Shown here piece by piece: positions 26,529 to 35,528 of a stretch of DNA of 64,000 nt. The notes beneath the pieces are model-generated. The model saw only the letters and a list, made by a program, of their open reading frames with translations, had not been told where the DNA came from and did no database searches. The stretch's first letter is position 1, and the number at the start of each line of letters is the position of its first letter. The stretch covers positions 124,001-188,000 of the forward strand of contig CAUBJF010000002.1 in assembly GCA_958436175.1 (NCBI GenBank), given 5' to 3'. This DNA is from an uncultured Muribaculaceae bacterium. Its GTDB lineage: Bacteria > Bacteroidota > Bacteroidia > Bacteroidales > Muribaculaceae. The position numbers were made by a program, and so were the translations under genes.

Positions 26529-27410
26529 ATGATACAGACATTAAAGAACGATTTGCTAACCGTCACCATCGATAGTTTCGGTGCAGAAATACAAAGCATT
26601 GAGAACAACCGCACTCAGTACCAATACCTTTGGCATGGCGACAAGAAATACTGGGGCCGTCGTTCGCCGGTACTTTTTCCTTTAGTCGGATCCGTATGGA
26701 ACGGCACGTTCAAGATGGACGGTTGCGAATACCACCTCGGCCAGCATGGCTTTGCCCGCGATAATGACTTCGAAGTAATCAGCGACTGCCCAGAGGACGA
26801 AGCATGGTTCGGGCTCGAGTACAGTGATAAGACTCTTGCCCTCTACCCTCGCCGATTCCGTCTTGAAATAGGATACCGCCTGAACGGTGAACGAATAGAA
26901 GTGATGTGGAAGGTTAGAAATCTCGATGATAAGCCGATGTCTTTCCATATCGGAGCTCATCCTGCTTTCAACTACCCTGCTTTCAATTCCTCTGATGACG
27001 TCCATGCCTATTTTTCCTTTGGCAGAACAAACCTTAAAACACAGATTATAGAAGAGAAAGGTTGCGTGGGATCCAGTTTAAAAGACATAGTTCTTGATTC
27101 CGACAATATGCTTCCTGTCGATGCCAAGACTTTTGGTCATGATGCACTTATAATCGCCGATCGTCAGGTCGGACGTGTTTCTATGCTGGGCAAGGACAAA
27201 AAACCGTATCTGTCTGTACTTTTCAAGGCTCCATTGGTCGGACTATGGTCGCCTAAGCCTGATGCACCATTTGTTTGCATCGAACCCTGGTGGGGAAGAT
27301 GTGATCGTGTCGGTTTCAAAGGGGATTTCTCTGAAAGAGAATATACAAACACAATACAGCCCGGAGATACATTCGAAGCTTCCTACATGATGATTTTCGA
27401 AGATCTTTGA
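26529..27410 (+). CDS. aldose 1-epimerase family protein
   Basis: A 293-residue galactose-mutarotase-like beta-sandwich. Visible marks are SFGAEIQSIENN, the RRSPVLFPLVGSVWNG segment with the paired arginines, GQHGFARDNDF, FHIGAHPAFNYP with the conserved histidine, and CIEPWWGRCDRVG. Members act on free sugars or sugar phosphates, and this subfamily (YeaD/LacX-like) has no firm substrate. A purine-rich GAAGG lies six bases before the ATG. It separates the MBOAT/SGNH pair from the ftsY operon and is probably its own unit. Confidence 0.9.
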   Translation: MIQTLKNDLLTVTIDSFGAEIQSIENNRTQYQYLWHGDKKYWGRRSPVLFPLVGSVWNGTFKMDGCEYHLGQHGFARDNDFEVISDCPEDEAWFGLEYSDKTLALYPRRFRLEIGYRLNGERIEVMWKVRNLDDKPMSFHIGAHPAFNYPAFNSSDDVHAYFSFGRTNLKTQIIEEKGCVGSSLKDIVLDSDNMLPVDAKTFGHDALIIADRQVGRVSMLGKDKKPYLSVLFKAPLVGLWSPKPDAPFVCIEPWWGRCDRVGFKGDFSEREYTNTIQPGDTFEASYMMIFEDL

Positions 27411-27478
27411 CCGCCACTAAGTTTATGGCTTTATCTGCTTTTTTTATTCTGCCGATACTGAAAGTCATCCTTTATTTG

Positions 27479-27486
27479 TAAATTTG
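27479..27486 (+). promoter_or_regulatory. -7 element of the ftsY operon promoter
   Basis: TAAATTTG at 27479-27486. It overlaps the longer in-frame start of ftsY (27484) and therefore supports the ATG at 27508. The -33 position has CTG, not TTG. Confidence 0.6.
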
Positions 27487-27507
27487 CACCTGCAAAACAA
27501 AGAATAT

Positions 27508-28467
27508 ATGGGATTTTTCGATTTCTTCAGCAAAGACAAGAAACAGGACCTCGACCGTGGGCTTCAAAAGACCAAAGAAGGAGTATTCAGCAAGCTTCGT
27601 CGTGCATTCGCCGGTCGAAAGACCATTGATGACGATTTCCTCGACGAACTTGAGGAAATTTTTATTACAAGCGACGTTGGTGCCGAAACGACTCTTAAAA
27701 TCATAGACCGTATTCAGGCACGGGTTGCCCGTGACAAATACGTCAACATGGAAGAGCTCAACGATCTTTTGTGTCAGGAGATTACAGAACTTTTGGCCGA
27801 GAATCCTACTAATCTTTCGTCTGGGCAATTCATGCCACCTGCCGCCAAGAAACCATACGTCATCATGGTAGTAGGCGTGAATGGTGTCGGTAAGACCACG
27901 ACTATAGGAAAACTTGCTTACCAATACAAGAAAGCAGGGAACAAGGTCTTGTTAGGTGCCGCAGATACCTTCCGAGCCGCTGCTGTCGAGCAGCTCGACG
28001 AATGGGGAAGGAGGGCTGATGTACCCGTTATCAAGCAGCAGCTTGGCTCTGATGCCGCCGCGGTGGCATTTGATACCCTCTCTTCAGCTGTTGCAAATAA
28101 TGTTGATGTCGTCATTATCGATACTGCCGGCCGTCTTCACAACAAGAAAGGATTGATGGACGAACTCACCAAAATAAAACGCGTAATGGAGAAAGTCGTT
28201 CCCGGAGCTCCACACGAGGTGCTCCTTGTACTCGACGGTTCGACAGGCCAGAACGCATTCGAGCAGGCTCGTCAGTTCTCTGCCGCGACACAAGTCACAG
28301 ATCTCGCCATAACTAAGCTTGACGGTACCGCACGGGGAGGCGTGGTGATAGGTATCAGCGACCAGTTCCAGATTCCAGTGAAATACATAGGCATCGGTGA
28401 GCGTATTGAAGACCTCCAGCTCTTTGACAAGCGGGCTTTTGTAGAATCCCTCTTTGGCAACCATTGA
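27508..28467 (+). CDS. ftsY: signal recognition particle receptor FtsY
   Basis: FtsY docks SRP-ribosome complexes at the membrane for co-translational insertion. The 319-residue protein starts MGFFDFFSKDKKQ, has almost no acidic A domain, and carries the full NG GTPase: GVNGVGKTTTIGKLAY (P-loop), DTFRAAAVEQL, IIDTAGRLHNKKGLMDEL, and TKLDGTARGG. The short N-terminal amphipathic start is the likely membrane anchor. The start is set by the promoter. The stop shares its last base with the rimO start, so it heads a five-gene coupled run. Confidence 0.97.
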   Translation: MGFFDFFSKDKKQDLDRGLQKTKEGVFSKLRRAFAGRKTIDDDFLDELEEIFITSDVGAETTLKIIDRIQARVARDKYVNMEELNDLLCQEITELLAENPTNLSSGQFMPPAAKKPYVIMVVGVNGVGKTTTIGKLAYQYKKAGNKVLLGAADTFRAAAVEQLDEWGRRADVPVIKQQLGSDAAAVAFDTLSSAVANNVDVVIIDTAGRLHNKKGLMDELTKIKRVMEKVVPGAPHEVLLVLDGSTGQNAFEQARQFSAATQVTDLAITKLDGTARGGVVIGISDQFQIPVKYIGIGERIEDLQLFDKRAFVESLFGNH

Positions 28468-29789
28468 TGGAGAAGAAGAACAAAGCTCGGAGGGCGTCGG
28501 TATGCATAATTTGCATGGGGTGTTCGAAGAATCTCGTCGATAGCGAACGTCTTGCCAAGATGTTCGATGAAGCTGGTTTCGATGTGAACTTCGACAATGC
28601 CGAACACTGTGACTATGTCGTTGTCAATACATGCGGGTTCATAGGGGATGCCAAGGAAGAATCCATCGATAAAATCATGGAAGGCATAGCCGCAAAACAA
28701 GCAAATAAAATAAAAGGTCTTTATGTCATGGGATGCCTGTCCCAACGCTACCGTAAGGAATTGAAGGAAGAACTTCCCGAGGTAGACGGCCTATATGGCA
28801 AATTCGACTGGCCTGCTTTGGTCGATGTCATCTCAGGGCATGAAAACCAACTAAGGACAAAACCGTGGGAAAGAAAACTTTCGACACCGGGACACTATAC
28901 ATTTCTCAAAATATCCGAAGGATGCAACCGGTTCTGCGCTTTCTGCGCCATTCCCCTTATTACAGGCAGACATAAATCGCGTCCTGTCGAAGAAATATGC
29001 ACAGAAGTTAAGGAACTCGTCGACGAAGGTGTAAAGGAATTTAATATCATAGCACAGGACTTGTCGGAATATGGCAAAGACCTCAAGGGTAATAAATCAC
29101 GCCTTGCAGAACTCCTTGAAAATATTTCTGACATCAAGGGTGTCGAGATGATAAGATTGCACTATGCCTATCCTTCGGACTTCCCCTATGGTATTCTCCC
29201 CGTAATGGCATCAAGGGACAATATATGCAAATATCTCGATATAGCATTGCAACACATCGATGACACCGTGCTATCCAATATGAGACGGCATATCACAGCT
29301 GAAGAGACGCGTTCGCTCCTTGCTCGAATACGTAAGGAAGTCCCGGGAATACATATCCGGACAACTCTTATGGTAGGTTTCCCTGGAGAGGACGATGCCG
29401 CCTTCGAAAAACTTGTCGATTTTGTTAAGGAACAACGTTTCGAACGCATGGGCGCTTTCGCATATTGCGAAGAAGATGATACTTATGCTTCCTTACATTA
29501 TCACGATGCTATCCCCAATAATCTGAAACAGAATCGGCTACAGAAACTTATGCAAGTCCAGCAGGATATCGCATTTGAAATAGCAGACAACAAAATAGGA
29601 GAAACCCTGAGAGTTATCATTGATGAAGAGAACAATGATTTCTATATAGGGCGTACCGAGTATGATTCTCCCGAGGTTGACTGCTGCGTCTTCATGCCAA
29701 AAGACACCAAGCTTGTAATTGGAGAAGTCTATAAGGTAAGAATCACCGGCACCGAAGAGTTCGACCTGTATGGCCGTGTTGAGCAATGA
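28467..29789 (+). CDS. rimO: ribosomal protein S12 methylthiotransferase
   Basis: RimO adds a methylthio group to an aspartate of ribosomal protein S12. The 440-residue protein has the N-terminal UPF0004 cluster domain (CMGCSKNLVDSERLA, VNTCGFIGDAKEESID, MGCLSQRY), the radical SAM motif SEGCNRFCAFCAIPLI, and a C-terminal TRAM domain (about 375-440). LVDSERL and EYGKDL distinguish RimO from MiaB. The ATG at 28467 overlaps the ftsY stop by one base, and the stop overlaps the next gene by ATGA. Confidence 0.96.
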   Translation: MEKKNKARRASVCIICMGCSKNLVDSERLAKMFDEAGFDVNFDNAEHCDYVVVNTCGFIGDAKEESIDKIMEGIAAKQANKIKGLYVMGCLSQRYRKELKEELPEVDGLYGKFDWPALVDVISGHENQLRTKPWERKLSTPGHYTFLKISEGCNRFCAFCAIPLITGRHKSRPVEEICTEVKELVDEGVKEFNIIAQDLSEYGKDLKGNKSRLAELLENISDIKGVEMIRLHYAYPSDFPYGILPVMASRDNICKYLDIALQHIDDTVLSNMRRHITAEETRSLLARIRKEVPGIHIRTTLMVGFPGEDDAAFEKLVDFVKEQRFERMGAFAYCEEDDTYASLHYHDAIPNNLKQNRLQKLMQVQQDIAFEIADNKIGETLRVIIDEENNDFYIGRTEYDSPEVDCCVFMPKDTKLVIGEVYKVRITGTEEFDLYGRVEQ

Positions 29790-30730
29790 CCGAACCATTC
29801 CTGCTGTATCGTCTTCCTGGCGAGGACATTGTCCACAGGCTCTCGTGTGATGGGCTGAGCGATGACGGAGCTATTACTTTTGGTAAAGCAAAGGTAGAAC
29901 CGTGGATGTTTTCTCAATATCGGAAGGAAGTGTCGGTAGATGAGAAGGGAACAGAAAAAGAAGATTATATCCAGTCTGTAGGGCAACTTATTCCCATACT
30001 TGCCGGAAGACATGGTAAAACAGTGATCCAACGGACAATAGTGGGCGCATTTTCCAACTTTGAACCGAGAAAAATGGCAGAAGATTATTTCAACCTATTC
30101 CCGGATATGTTCTGTTTCCTCTTCTATCATCCTCATTCTTCTTGGTGGATGGGTGCCACACCTGAACTCCTGCTTACAACCGAAGGGGATGGAGTATATT
30201 TAACCCGTGCGCTTGCCGGTACAAGGACTAAGAGATTGGAAAACGAACCTTGGAGCGAAAAGAACATCGAAGAGCATCAATTCGTCGTCAACGATATCTC
30301 AGCAGATATCCTCAAAGCAGATCCTTCGGCAGATATTCGCTTAGAGCCAAGACTAAATTTCTCTTACGCTGAGATCGAGCATCTTTGTACGCCAATTAGA
30401 ATACAGGCAAACCCTGATATTTTCGAACGGCTTAAATCTGCGATTCATCCGACAGCAGCTGTCTGCGGAATGCCTCGGGATATTGCTGTCAATGAAATAA
30501 GCCAATTCGAGAGAAGCCCTCGAAAATACTATGCAGGCACTATCACAGTTCCAGGGCATCGTCCTAAATCTCAAACATCTTATGTGATTCTTCGGTGCGT
30601 TCATTTCGATGAACGACGTTGGTGCATATATACAGGTAGTGGTATAACAGAATCTTCCATACCAGAAGACGAATGGAACGAAACTGAGCATAAGGCCGCT
30701 CCTTTGCTTAAGTTGCTTTCTCGTCATTAA
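29786..30730 (+). CDS. isochorismate synthase-like chorismate-binding enzyme, short
   Basis: A 314-residue member of the chorismate-utilising (MST) family. It keeps WWMGATPELLL, LTRALAGTRTKRLENEPWS, KNIEEHQFVVNDIS and HPTAAVCGMPRDIA, followed by ERSPRKYYAGTITVPG. These match the MenF/EntC catalytic core, with chorismate-to-isochorismate the likely reaction for menaquinone. It is shorter than E. coli MenF (431), and about 110 N-terminal residues appear to be missing. No other men gene is in the window. It is coupled to rimO by ATGA and six bases before an SGNH gene. Anthranilate or aminodeoxychorismate synthase is less likely, because the sequence is EHQFVVNDI instead of KHxxxVxEI. Confidence 0.82.
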   Translation: MTEPFLLYRLPGEDIVHRLSCDGLSDDGAITFGKAKVEPWMFSQYRKEVSVDEKGTEKEDYIQSVGQLIPILAGRHGKTVIQRTIVGAFSNFEPRKMAEDYFNLFPDMFCFLFYHPHSSWWMGATPELLLTTEGDGVYLTRALAGTRTKRLENEPWSEKNIEEHQFVVNDISADILKADPSADIRLEPRLNFSYAEIEHLCTPIRIQANPDIFERLKSAIHPTAAVCGMPRDIAVNEISQFERSPRKYYAGTITVPGHRPKSQTSYVILRCVHFDERRWCIYTGSGITESSIPEDEWNETEHKAAPLLKLLSRH

Positions 30731-30736
30731 CTCACT

Positions 30737-32128
30737 ATGAATGAATCGGGTCGTCATCTATTCATTGTTGCCTCAATAGCTCTCGGCATGCTCCTACTGC
30801 TCTCCTTTTTCCCATGGAGTCGTATGACTAACAATAGGATAAAGGATTTCAGTCTCTTCAGCGAGCTCGATACAACCAGGCATTTATCCAATACACTCTC
30901 CGATATTCCGGTTGATCCTGAGCTTGAAGAGTTTATGGACGAAACTGATGAAGTTGCCAATGAAATACTTCCTACAGAACCGTCAGATACCATGGTGCTT
31001 CCCCCGGAGGAGGAACCGGTCGTTAGTCCAACATATCAAGAGGCACCGGTGGAAGATGGGAAAGTACTTATTGAAAGCTATGGAACTGAACCGTTTCCGA
31101 ATTTGAAGCGGGCCCTTGCATCCGGTCGAGCCCGAATAGCGGTGCTTGGCGATTCTTATATCGAAGGCGATATTTTTACACAAAACCTCCGCAGTCAGCT
31201 ACAGGAAGCGTATGGAGGCAGCGGAGTCGGCTATATGAATATGCATAGCGATTTTCCCGGATTTAGAAAGACTGTCCGTCAGAGTGACAGCGGCTGGGAG
31301 GCTCATGATATTCGGACAATGAGTTCGAAAGATTCCATCAGGCTTATCAACAATGAATATTACGTAGCCCAAGGTCCAGCTCAATCAATATATAAAGCGA
31401 CGAGACACCTTCCCGGAAATGAATCTTGGGATAGAAGCTCTTTTGTCTTTCTCTGTCATGACAGTACTTCTGTAAAGCTGACTACTTCTTCTGGTACGGA
31501 GACTTTCTGTATTGAGCCCTCCCCTCTCCCTCAAATCCTCACAACCGATGGCAAGACTGATGTTTTCAAAGTGGAGATTGGAGGTTCTGGCTTAATTGGT
31601 TTAGGTGTCTATCTGGATAGCCAATCTGGTGTTCAAGTCGACTGTATGTCCGTGCGTGGCAATTCAGGTATAGCCCAGAGAAAGACTAATAAGCTCCTTA
31701 CCTCGGCTATCCGTGGCACGATTGATTATGACCTATTAATTCTCGAATACGGTACAAACGTACTCAGTGCCGAACAGACTGATTATTCTTCATACTCTGT
31801 TGCCATGACAAAAGTTATCGAGAATCTGCGCAATTGTTACCCAAATGCTGACATCCTTCTACTTGGTATCGGAGACAGAGGAATAAAGAATGGCACAGAC
31901 ATGATCTCCATGCCTTCATGTTCTGCCATGATCAAGGCGCAACGCGAGGCAGCACGACGAACAGGCAGCCATTTCTGGGATACACGACAGGCTATGGGCG
32001 GTGATGGAGCTGTCATTGACTGGAACAAACGTCATCTGATCAATTCGGACTTTGTTCACATCAATCATACAGGAGGCAAAGTGCTTGCCAACCTTTTCAT
32101 GGAATCTTTCAGGCATGCTCTACAATGA
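30737..32128 (+). CDS. membrane-anchored SGNH/GDSL hydrolase-like protein
   Basis: A 463-residue protein with an N-terminal membrane anchor (LFIVASIALGMLLLLSFFPW), an acidic, low-complexity linker rich in Glu, Pro and Asp (about 30-115), and an SGNH domain. Catalytic blocks are VLGDSYIEGD (S140), the RGNSGI glycine block, EYGTNVLS (N341) and SDFVHINHTG (D438, H441). The complete Ser-Gly-Asn-His set suggests an active esterase or acyltransferase outside the inner membrane. The gene lies six bases after the MenF-like gene and overlaps the next SGNH gene by ATGA. Confidence 0.85.
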   Translation: MNESGRHLFIVASIALGMLLLLSFFPWSRMTNNRIKDFSLFSELDTTRHLSNTLSDIPVDPELEEFMDETDEVANEILPTEPSDTMVLPPEEEPVVSPTYQEAPVEDGKVLIESYGTEPFPNLKRALASGRARIAVLGDSYIEGDIFTQNLRSQLQEAYGGSGVGYMNMHSDFPGFRKTVRQSDSGWEAHDIRTMSSKDSIRLINNEYYVAQGPAQSIYKATRHLPGNESWDRSSFVFLCHDSTSVKLTTSSGTETFCIEPSPLPQILTTDGKTDVFKVEIGGSGLIGLGVYLDSQSGVQVDCMSVRGNSGIAQRKTNKLLTSAIRGTIDYDLLILEYGTNVLSAEQTDYSSYSVAMTKVIENLRNCYPNADILLLGIGDRGIKNGTDMISMPSCSAMIKAQREAARRTGSHFWDTRQAMGGDGAVIDWNKRHLINSDFVHINHTGGKVLANLFMESFRHALQ

Positions 32129-33393
32129 ACTACAGAAAGTTAATCCTCATATCCTTTTTGGCTTCATCTATTCTTGTTTACGGAGATGAAGATATCGATC
32201 AAACAGATCTGAGACTCAATCCTGAGATAGAGCTTGAAACTTATGTTAAGCCGGATTATTCCTCATATCCCTTCCTTAACCTGAACTCTAACGAGATAGA
32301 AATGAATGGAGCGGACTGGACGAATGTAAGGAAGGTGCTTAGTAGAAAAGACAGCGCCGGAACTCTTTCAATCATCTATCTTGGAGACTCTCACATACAG
32401 GCAGATCTCGGAGGGTCTGTAATTCGCAAAAGGCTCGCCGAAAGATATGGAAATGCGGGCAGAGGTCTGATTATACCTTTCAAGCAAGCAGGGACAAACC
32501 AACCGCTTGACTATAGCATCATTTTTGGCCAAGAAGTTGTCTCCTCCAAGTTATTGAAAATGCCATGGTCAACAGAGATGCCATTTACAGGTATTGGCAT
32601 ATGTCCAAAGACACATGATTACCATATCGATATAAGAAGCGATGAGCCCTTCAGCTCAATATATCTGCATTATCGAGGCCTAACGCCCGAAGTAGCTGGT
32701 GTTAAGGCTGAGGGATATGACTTGAAATTTAACTATCGAGATTCCATCATAAAACTCGAATCGCCACAATCATCTGTCCGGCTTTTACTGAATGGCGACC
32801 AGCAGACAACATACGGCGGTTTCGAACTCCAAAACAACAGAAAAGGTACTTTCCTTCATTCTATAGGAAACAATGGAGCAACTTATTCATCTTACAGCAA
32901 CGTCGATCGATTCGGAAGCGGAATAAGTTCATTGAATCCGGATCTCGTGATTATCGCTCTTGGCACTAACGAAGCTTTTGGAAAAATCGAAGGAGAAACA
33001 TTTGTAAACGATATAGAGAACCTTGTCGACAACATCCGCAGACATAATCCAGAAACCCAAATCCTCATGGTCAGTCCTACAGAATGCTTTAGAAAAATCT
33101 ACCGAAGGAGTAAGGGACGAAGACGTCGCACCATCCGGACAGTAGTAAACGCCAAGACGCTGACAGTAAGAAATATCTTAAAGGATTTCGCAAAGGAGAA
33201 CAGGATAGCCTTCTATGACCTGTACGAGGTTATGGGTGGGACAGGATCGGCACCTCGGATGAAAGGGGCGAAAGTCCTGGGGAGAGACGGTGTCCATTTT
33301 ACTGCGCCGGGCTATAGACTGATAGGCTCATTGTTGTCGGATGCCCTTATCGATGAACTGTCAAAGGCCGCTCTCTGCGAATCATCTCTATAG
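32125..33393 (+). CDS. secreted SGNH/GDSL hydrolase-like protein
   Basis: A 422-residue protein with a signal peptide (MNYRKLILISFLASSILVYG) and an SGNH domain: IIYLGDSHIQADLG (S89), IIALGTNEAFG (N282) and RDGVHFTAPGYRLIG (D388, H391). It shares block order and the GDSxIxAD-like start with the preceding protein, and the pair probably arose by duplication. It may act on the product of the MBOAT/SGNH pair 6 kb upstream (inference). It is the last gene of the ftsY run, and a strong terminator follows. Confidence 0.85.
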   Translation: MNYRKLILISFLASSILVYGDEDIDQTDLRLNPEIELETYVKPDYSSYPFLNLNSNEIEMNGADWTNVRKVLSRKDSAGTLSIIYLGDSHIQADLGGSVIRKRLAERYGNAGRGLIIPFKQAGTNQPLDYSIIFGQEVVSSKLLKMPWSTEMPFTGIGICPKTHDYHIDIRSDEPFSSIYLHYRGLTPEVAGVKAEGYDLKFNYRDSIIKLESPQSSVRLLLNGDQQTTYGGFELQNNRKGTFLHSIGNNGATYSSYSNVDRFGSGISSLNPDLVIIALGTNEAFGKIEGETFVNDIENLVDNIRRHNPETQILMVSPTECFRKIYRRSKGRRRRTIRTVVNAKTLTVRNILKDFAKENRIAFYDLYEVMGGTGSAPRMKGAKVLGRDGVHFTAPGYRLIGSLLSDALIDELSKAALCESSL

Positions 33394-33414
33394 ATTCTTT
33401 GGACCTTAAGATTC

Positions 33415-33449
33415 AAAAAAGACCGCGACTTGTGATCGCAGTCTTTTTT
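33415..33449. terminator. bidirectional intrinsic terminator
   Basis: AAAAAAGAC (33415-33423) pairs with GTCTTTTTT (33441-33449), with inner CGCGA/TCGC pairing. It ends the ftsY-SGNH run on the plus strand and the tRNA-Arg transcript on the minus strand, since T runs lie on both sides. Confidence 0.85.
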
Positions 33450-33451
33450 TG

Positions 33452-33523
33452 TACACCCATAGGGAATCGAACCCTAACCTAAGGAACCGGAATCCTTTAT
33501 TCTATCCATTGAACTATGGGTGC
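33452..33523 (-). tRNA. tRNA-Arg, anticodon CCG
   Basis: A 72-base minus-strand cloverleaf. The acceptor stem is GCACCCA/TGGGTGT with discriminator A, the D-stem GTTC/GAAT, the anticodon stem AAGGA/TCCTT with loop TTCCGGT (anticodon CCG at 33490-33488), and the T-stem TAGGG/CCCTA with loop TTCGATT. CCA is not encoded. It reads CGG arginine codons. It stands alone between a terminator and ung. Confidence 0.95.
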
Positions 33524-33552
33524 GAATTTGAACTGCAAAGTTAGCGTTTTTT

Positions 33553-33583
33553 TTGTAGGTGCCCAAATTTTTCATTAAATTTG
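33553..33583 (+). promoter_or_regulatory. promoter of the ung operon
   Basis: TTG (33553-33555), 20 bases, then TAAATTTG (33576-33583). Transcription starts close to the ATG at 33592, so the leader is very short and the longer in-frame start at 33559 is excluded. Confidence 0.7.
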
Positions 33584-33591
33584 TAGTCATT

Positions 33592-34275
33592 ATGAATGTC
33601 AAGATAGAAACAAGCTGGAAAGAAGCACTTAAGAACGAATGGGATAAAGATTATTTTTCGGAGCTTTCTCGATTTGTTCACGAAAGATATGCCAACGGGC
33701 CTGTCTATCCTCCGGGACGACAGATTTTTGCCGCATTCGATTCTTGCCCTTTCGACAAAGTCAAAGTCGTTATCTTAGGGCAAGATCCCTATCACGGTCC
33801 AGGTCAGGCGAACGGTTTGTGCTTTTCCGTTGCCGATGGGATAGATATACCTCCTTCGCTTGTCAATATCTTCAAGGAAATGGCAGATGACTGCGGTTGC
33901 CCCGGCTATCGTCCCGCGAGCGGTGATCTTAAATATCTGGCAGAACAAGGTGTACTTCTTTTGAACTCAACACTTACTGTCGATGCCCATCATGCAGCAT
34001 CTCATAGCGGTCATGGATGGGAAATTTTCACAGATGCCGTCGTTCGTCAGCTTAACGACAATCGAGAAAACCTTGTATTCCTTCTATGGGGCTCTTATGC
34101 TATAAGAAAAGGTGCTATTATTGACAGGAATCGTCATCTTGTGCTGACTTCTCCTCATCCTTCACCTTTGTCCGCACATCGTGGCTTTTTCGGTAACCGC
34201 CATTTCACGAAAGCTAATGAATATTTGATTGATCACAACATAACACCCATCAAATGGTTGCCATGCGCAGACTGA
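33592..34275 (+). CDS. ung: uracil-DNA glycosylase
   Basis: Ung removes uracil from DNA and starts base-excision repair. The 227-residue family 1 enzyme has the water-activating motif GQDPYHGPGQANGLCFSV with the catalytic Asp, the LLLNSTLTV uracil pocket with its Asn, and the leucine-loop motif HPSPLSAHRGFFG with the catalytic His. Length matches E. coli Ung (229). Start choice follows the promoter. It overlaps the DUF5103 gene by about 13-22 bases, depending on that gene's start. Confidence 0.97.
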   Translation: MNVKIETSWKEALKNEWDKDYFSELSRFVHERYANGPVYPPGRQIFAAFDSCPFDKVKVVILGQDPYHGPGQANGLCFSVADGIDIPPSLVNIFKEMADDCGCPGYRPASGDLKYLAEQGVLLLNSTLTVDAHHAASHSGHGWEIFTDAVVRQLNDNRENLVFLLWGSYAIRKGAIIDRNRHLVLTSPHPSPLSAHRGFFGNRHFTKANEYLIDHNITPIKWLPCAD

Positions 34276-35516
34276 TTCTTGCTTTTCTTGTGCTTTATTG
34301 TGCTCAGATGGTAATGTCGCAAGACACTATGACCGGAGTGTTCGACGAACGGATCAAATCCCTTCAGGTGCGTTGTGAGGATGATGATTTTGCAGCTCCG
34401 GTGATAGCGCTGGAATCGGGAGGGCGGATTGCAATAGATTTCGACATTTTGACTGAGGAAAGAGAGTTTCTTCGATATAGTCTCGAACACTGCGATGCGA
34501 GATGGCGTCCTTCCGGACTTGTTGAAAGCGAGTTTCTCGAAGGTTTTAACGAGGGCGTTATTGAAGACTATCAGTATTCGGGCGCAACAACTGTCAGATA
34601 TATACATTATTCCTTTCATATTCCTAACGAACAGATTACCCCTACTATCTCCGGTAATTATCTCTTGAGGGTCTATAATGAAAACGACCCCGATAATATA
34701 CTTCTCCAATGTCGCTTTATGGTCAGCGAACAGACTGCGCCTATTTCTGCTCGTGTGCTAACAAGCACAGATATTGACTATAACGACAAGCATCAGCAAC
34801 TCGAAATAGCAGTAGATACAGAAAGAGCCCAGATTGAGGACATCTTCAACGATATGACTATAGTTGTCGGCCAAAACGGGCGTCTCGATTCGGAGCGGGC
34901 TTTTAAGCAGCCTTTGAGAGTCAGTGGTAAGCAAGCTTTTTTCGAGCATAGGCCTGAGCTTATTTTTGAAGCCGGCAATGAATACAGACGAATGGAGACA
35001 GTTTCCAACCAATATCCAGGTATGGGGGTCGACTATATCGAATATTTCAGCCCCTACTATCATTATGTGCTGAAGACCGATGAACCACGACCAGAACTCC
35101 CATATTCTTATGACCAGACACAACATGGCCGTTATTTTATTAGAGAGTATAATTCCGACAATTCAAACGTGGATGCAGACTATGGCATCGTCCATTTTAC
35201 TCTCGATTGTCCGGAAATACCGGGCACTATGATTTTCCTTGACGGGGACTTCGTTCAGCGTCGGTTCGATCCCAATTCTCAGATGCAGTACAACCATAAT
35301 ACCGGCAAATATGAACGCTCCATTCTTCTTAAGCAAGGAGCTTACAATTATCAGTACCTCGCAGTGCCCCCGGGAGCAAAAAGAGGTTTCACCTCGACTT
35401 TCGAAGGAGATCACTATCAGACAAGCAATGAGTATCTAATAAAAGTATATCACCGACGTCGCGAGGAAAGGTACGATCGTCTGATTGGCATCAGTGCTGT
35501 CAGTTCTGGCAATTAA
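34263..35516 (+). CDS. DUF5103 / T9SS plug-type exported protein
   Basis: A 417-residue exported protein with a signal peptide (MRRLILAFLVLYCAQMVMSQ). It is beta-rich, with two Ig-like segments and motifs such as YSLEHCDARWRPSGLVESEF, YIHYSFHIPNEQ and DYFSPYYHYVL-like text (EYFSPYYHYV). These fit DUF5103, the family of the Plug protein that closes the type IX secretion channel SprA in flavobacteria. The family is also found in gut Bacteroidales without a full T9SS, so the role here is uncertain. ATG 34254 adds three residues and is possible. It overlaps ung and is followed 12 bases later by DUF3109. Confidence 0.82.
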   Translation: MRRLILAFLVLYCAQMVMSQDTMTGVFDERIKSLQVRCEDDDFAAPVIALESGGRIAIDFDILTEEREFLRYSLEHCDARWRPSGLVESEFLEGFNEGVIEDYQYSGATTVRYIHYSFHIPNEQITPTISGNYLLRVYNENDPDNILLQCRFMVSEQTAPISARVLTSTDIDYNDKHQQLEIAVDTERAQIEDIFNDMTIVVGQNGRLDSERAFKQPLRVSGKQAFFEHRPELIFEAGNEYRRMETVSNQYPGMGVDYIEYFSPYYHYVLKTDEPRPELPYSYDQTQHGRYFIREYNSDNSNVDADYGIVHFTLDCPEIPGTMIFLDGDFVQRRFDPNSQMQYNHNTGKYERSILLKQGAYNYQYLAVPPGAKRGFTSTFEGDHYQTSNEYLIKVYHRRREERYDRLIGISAVSSGN

Positions 35517-35528
35517 TAAATATGATCT

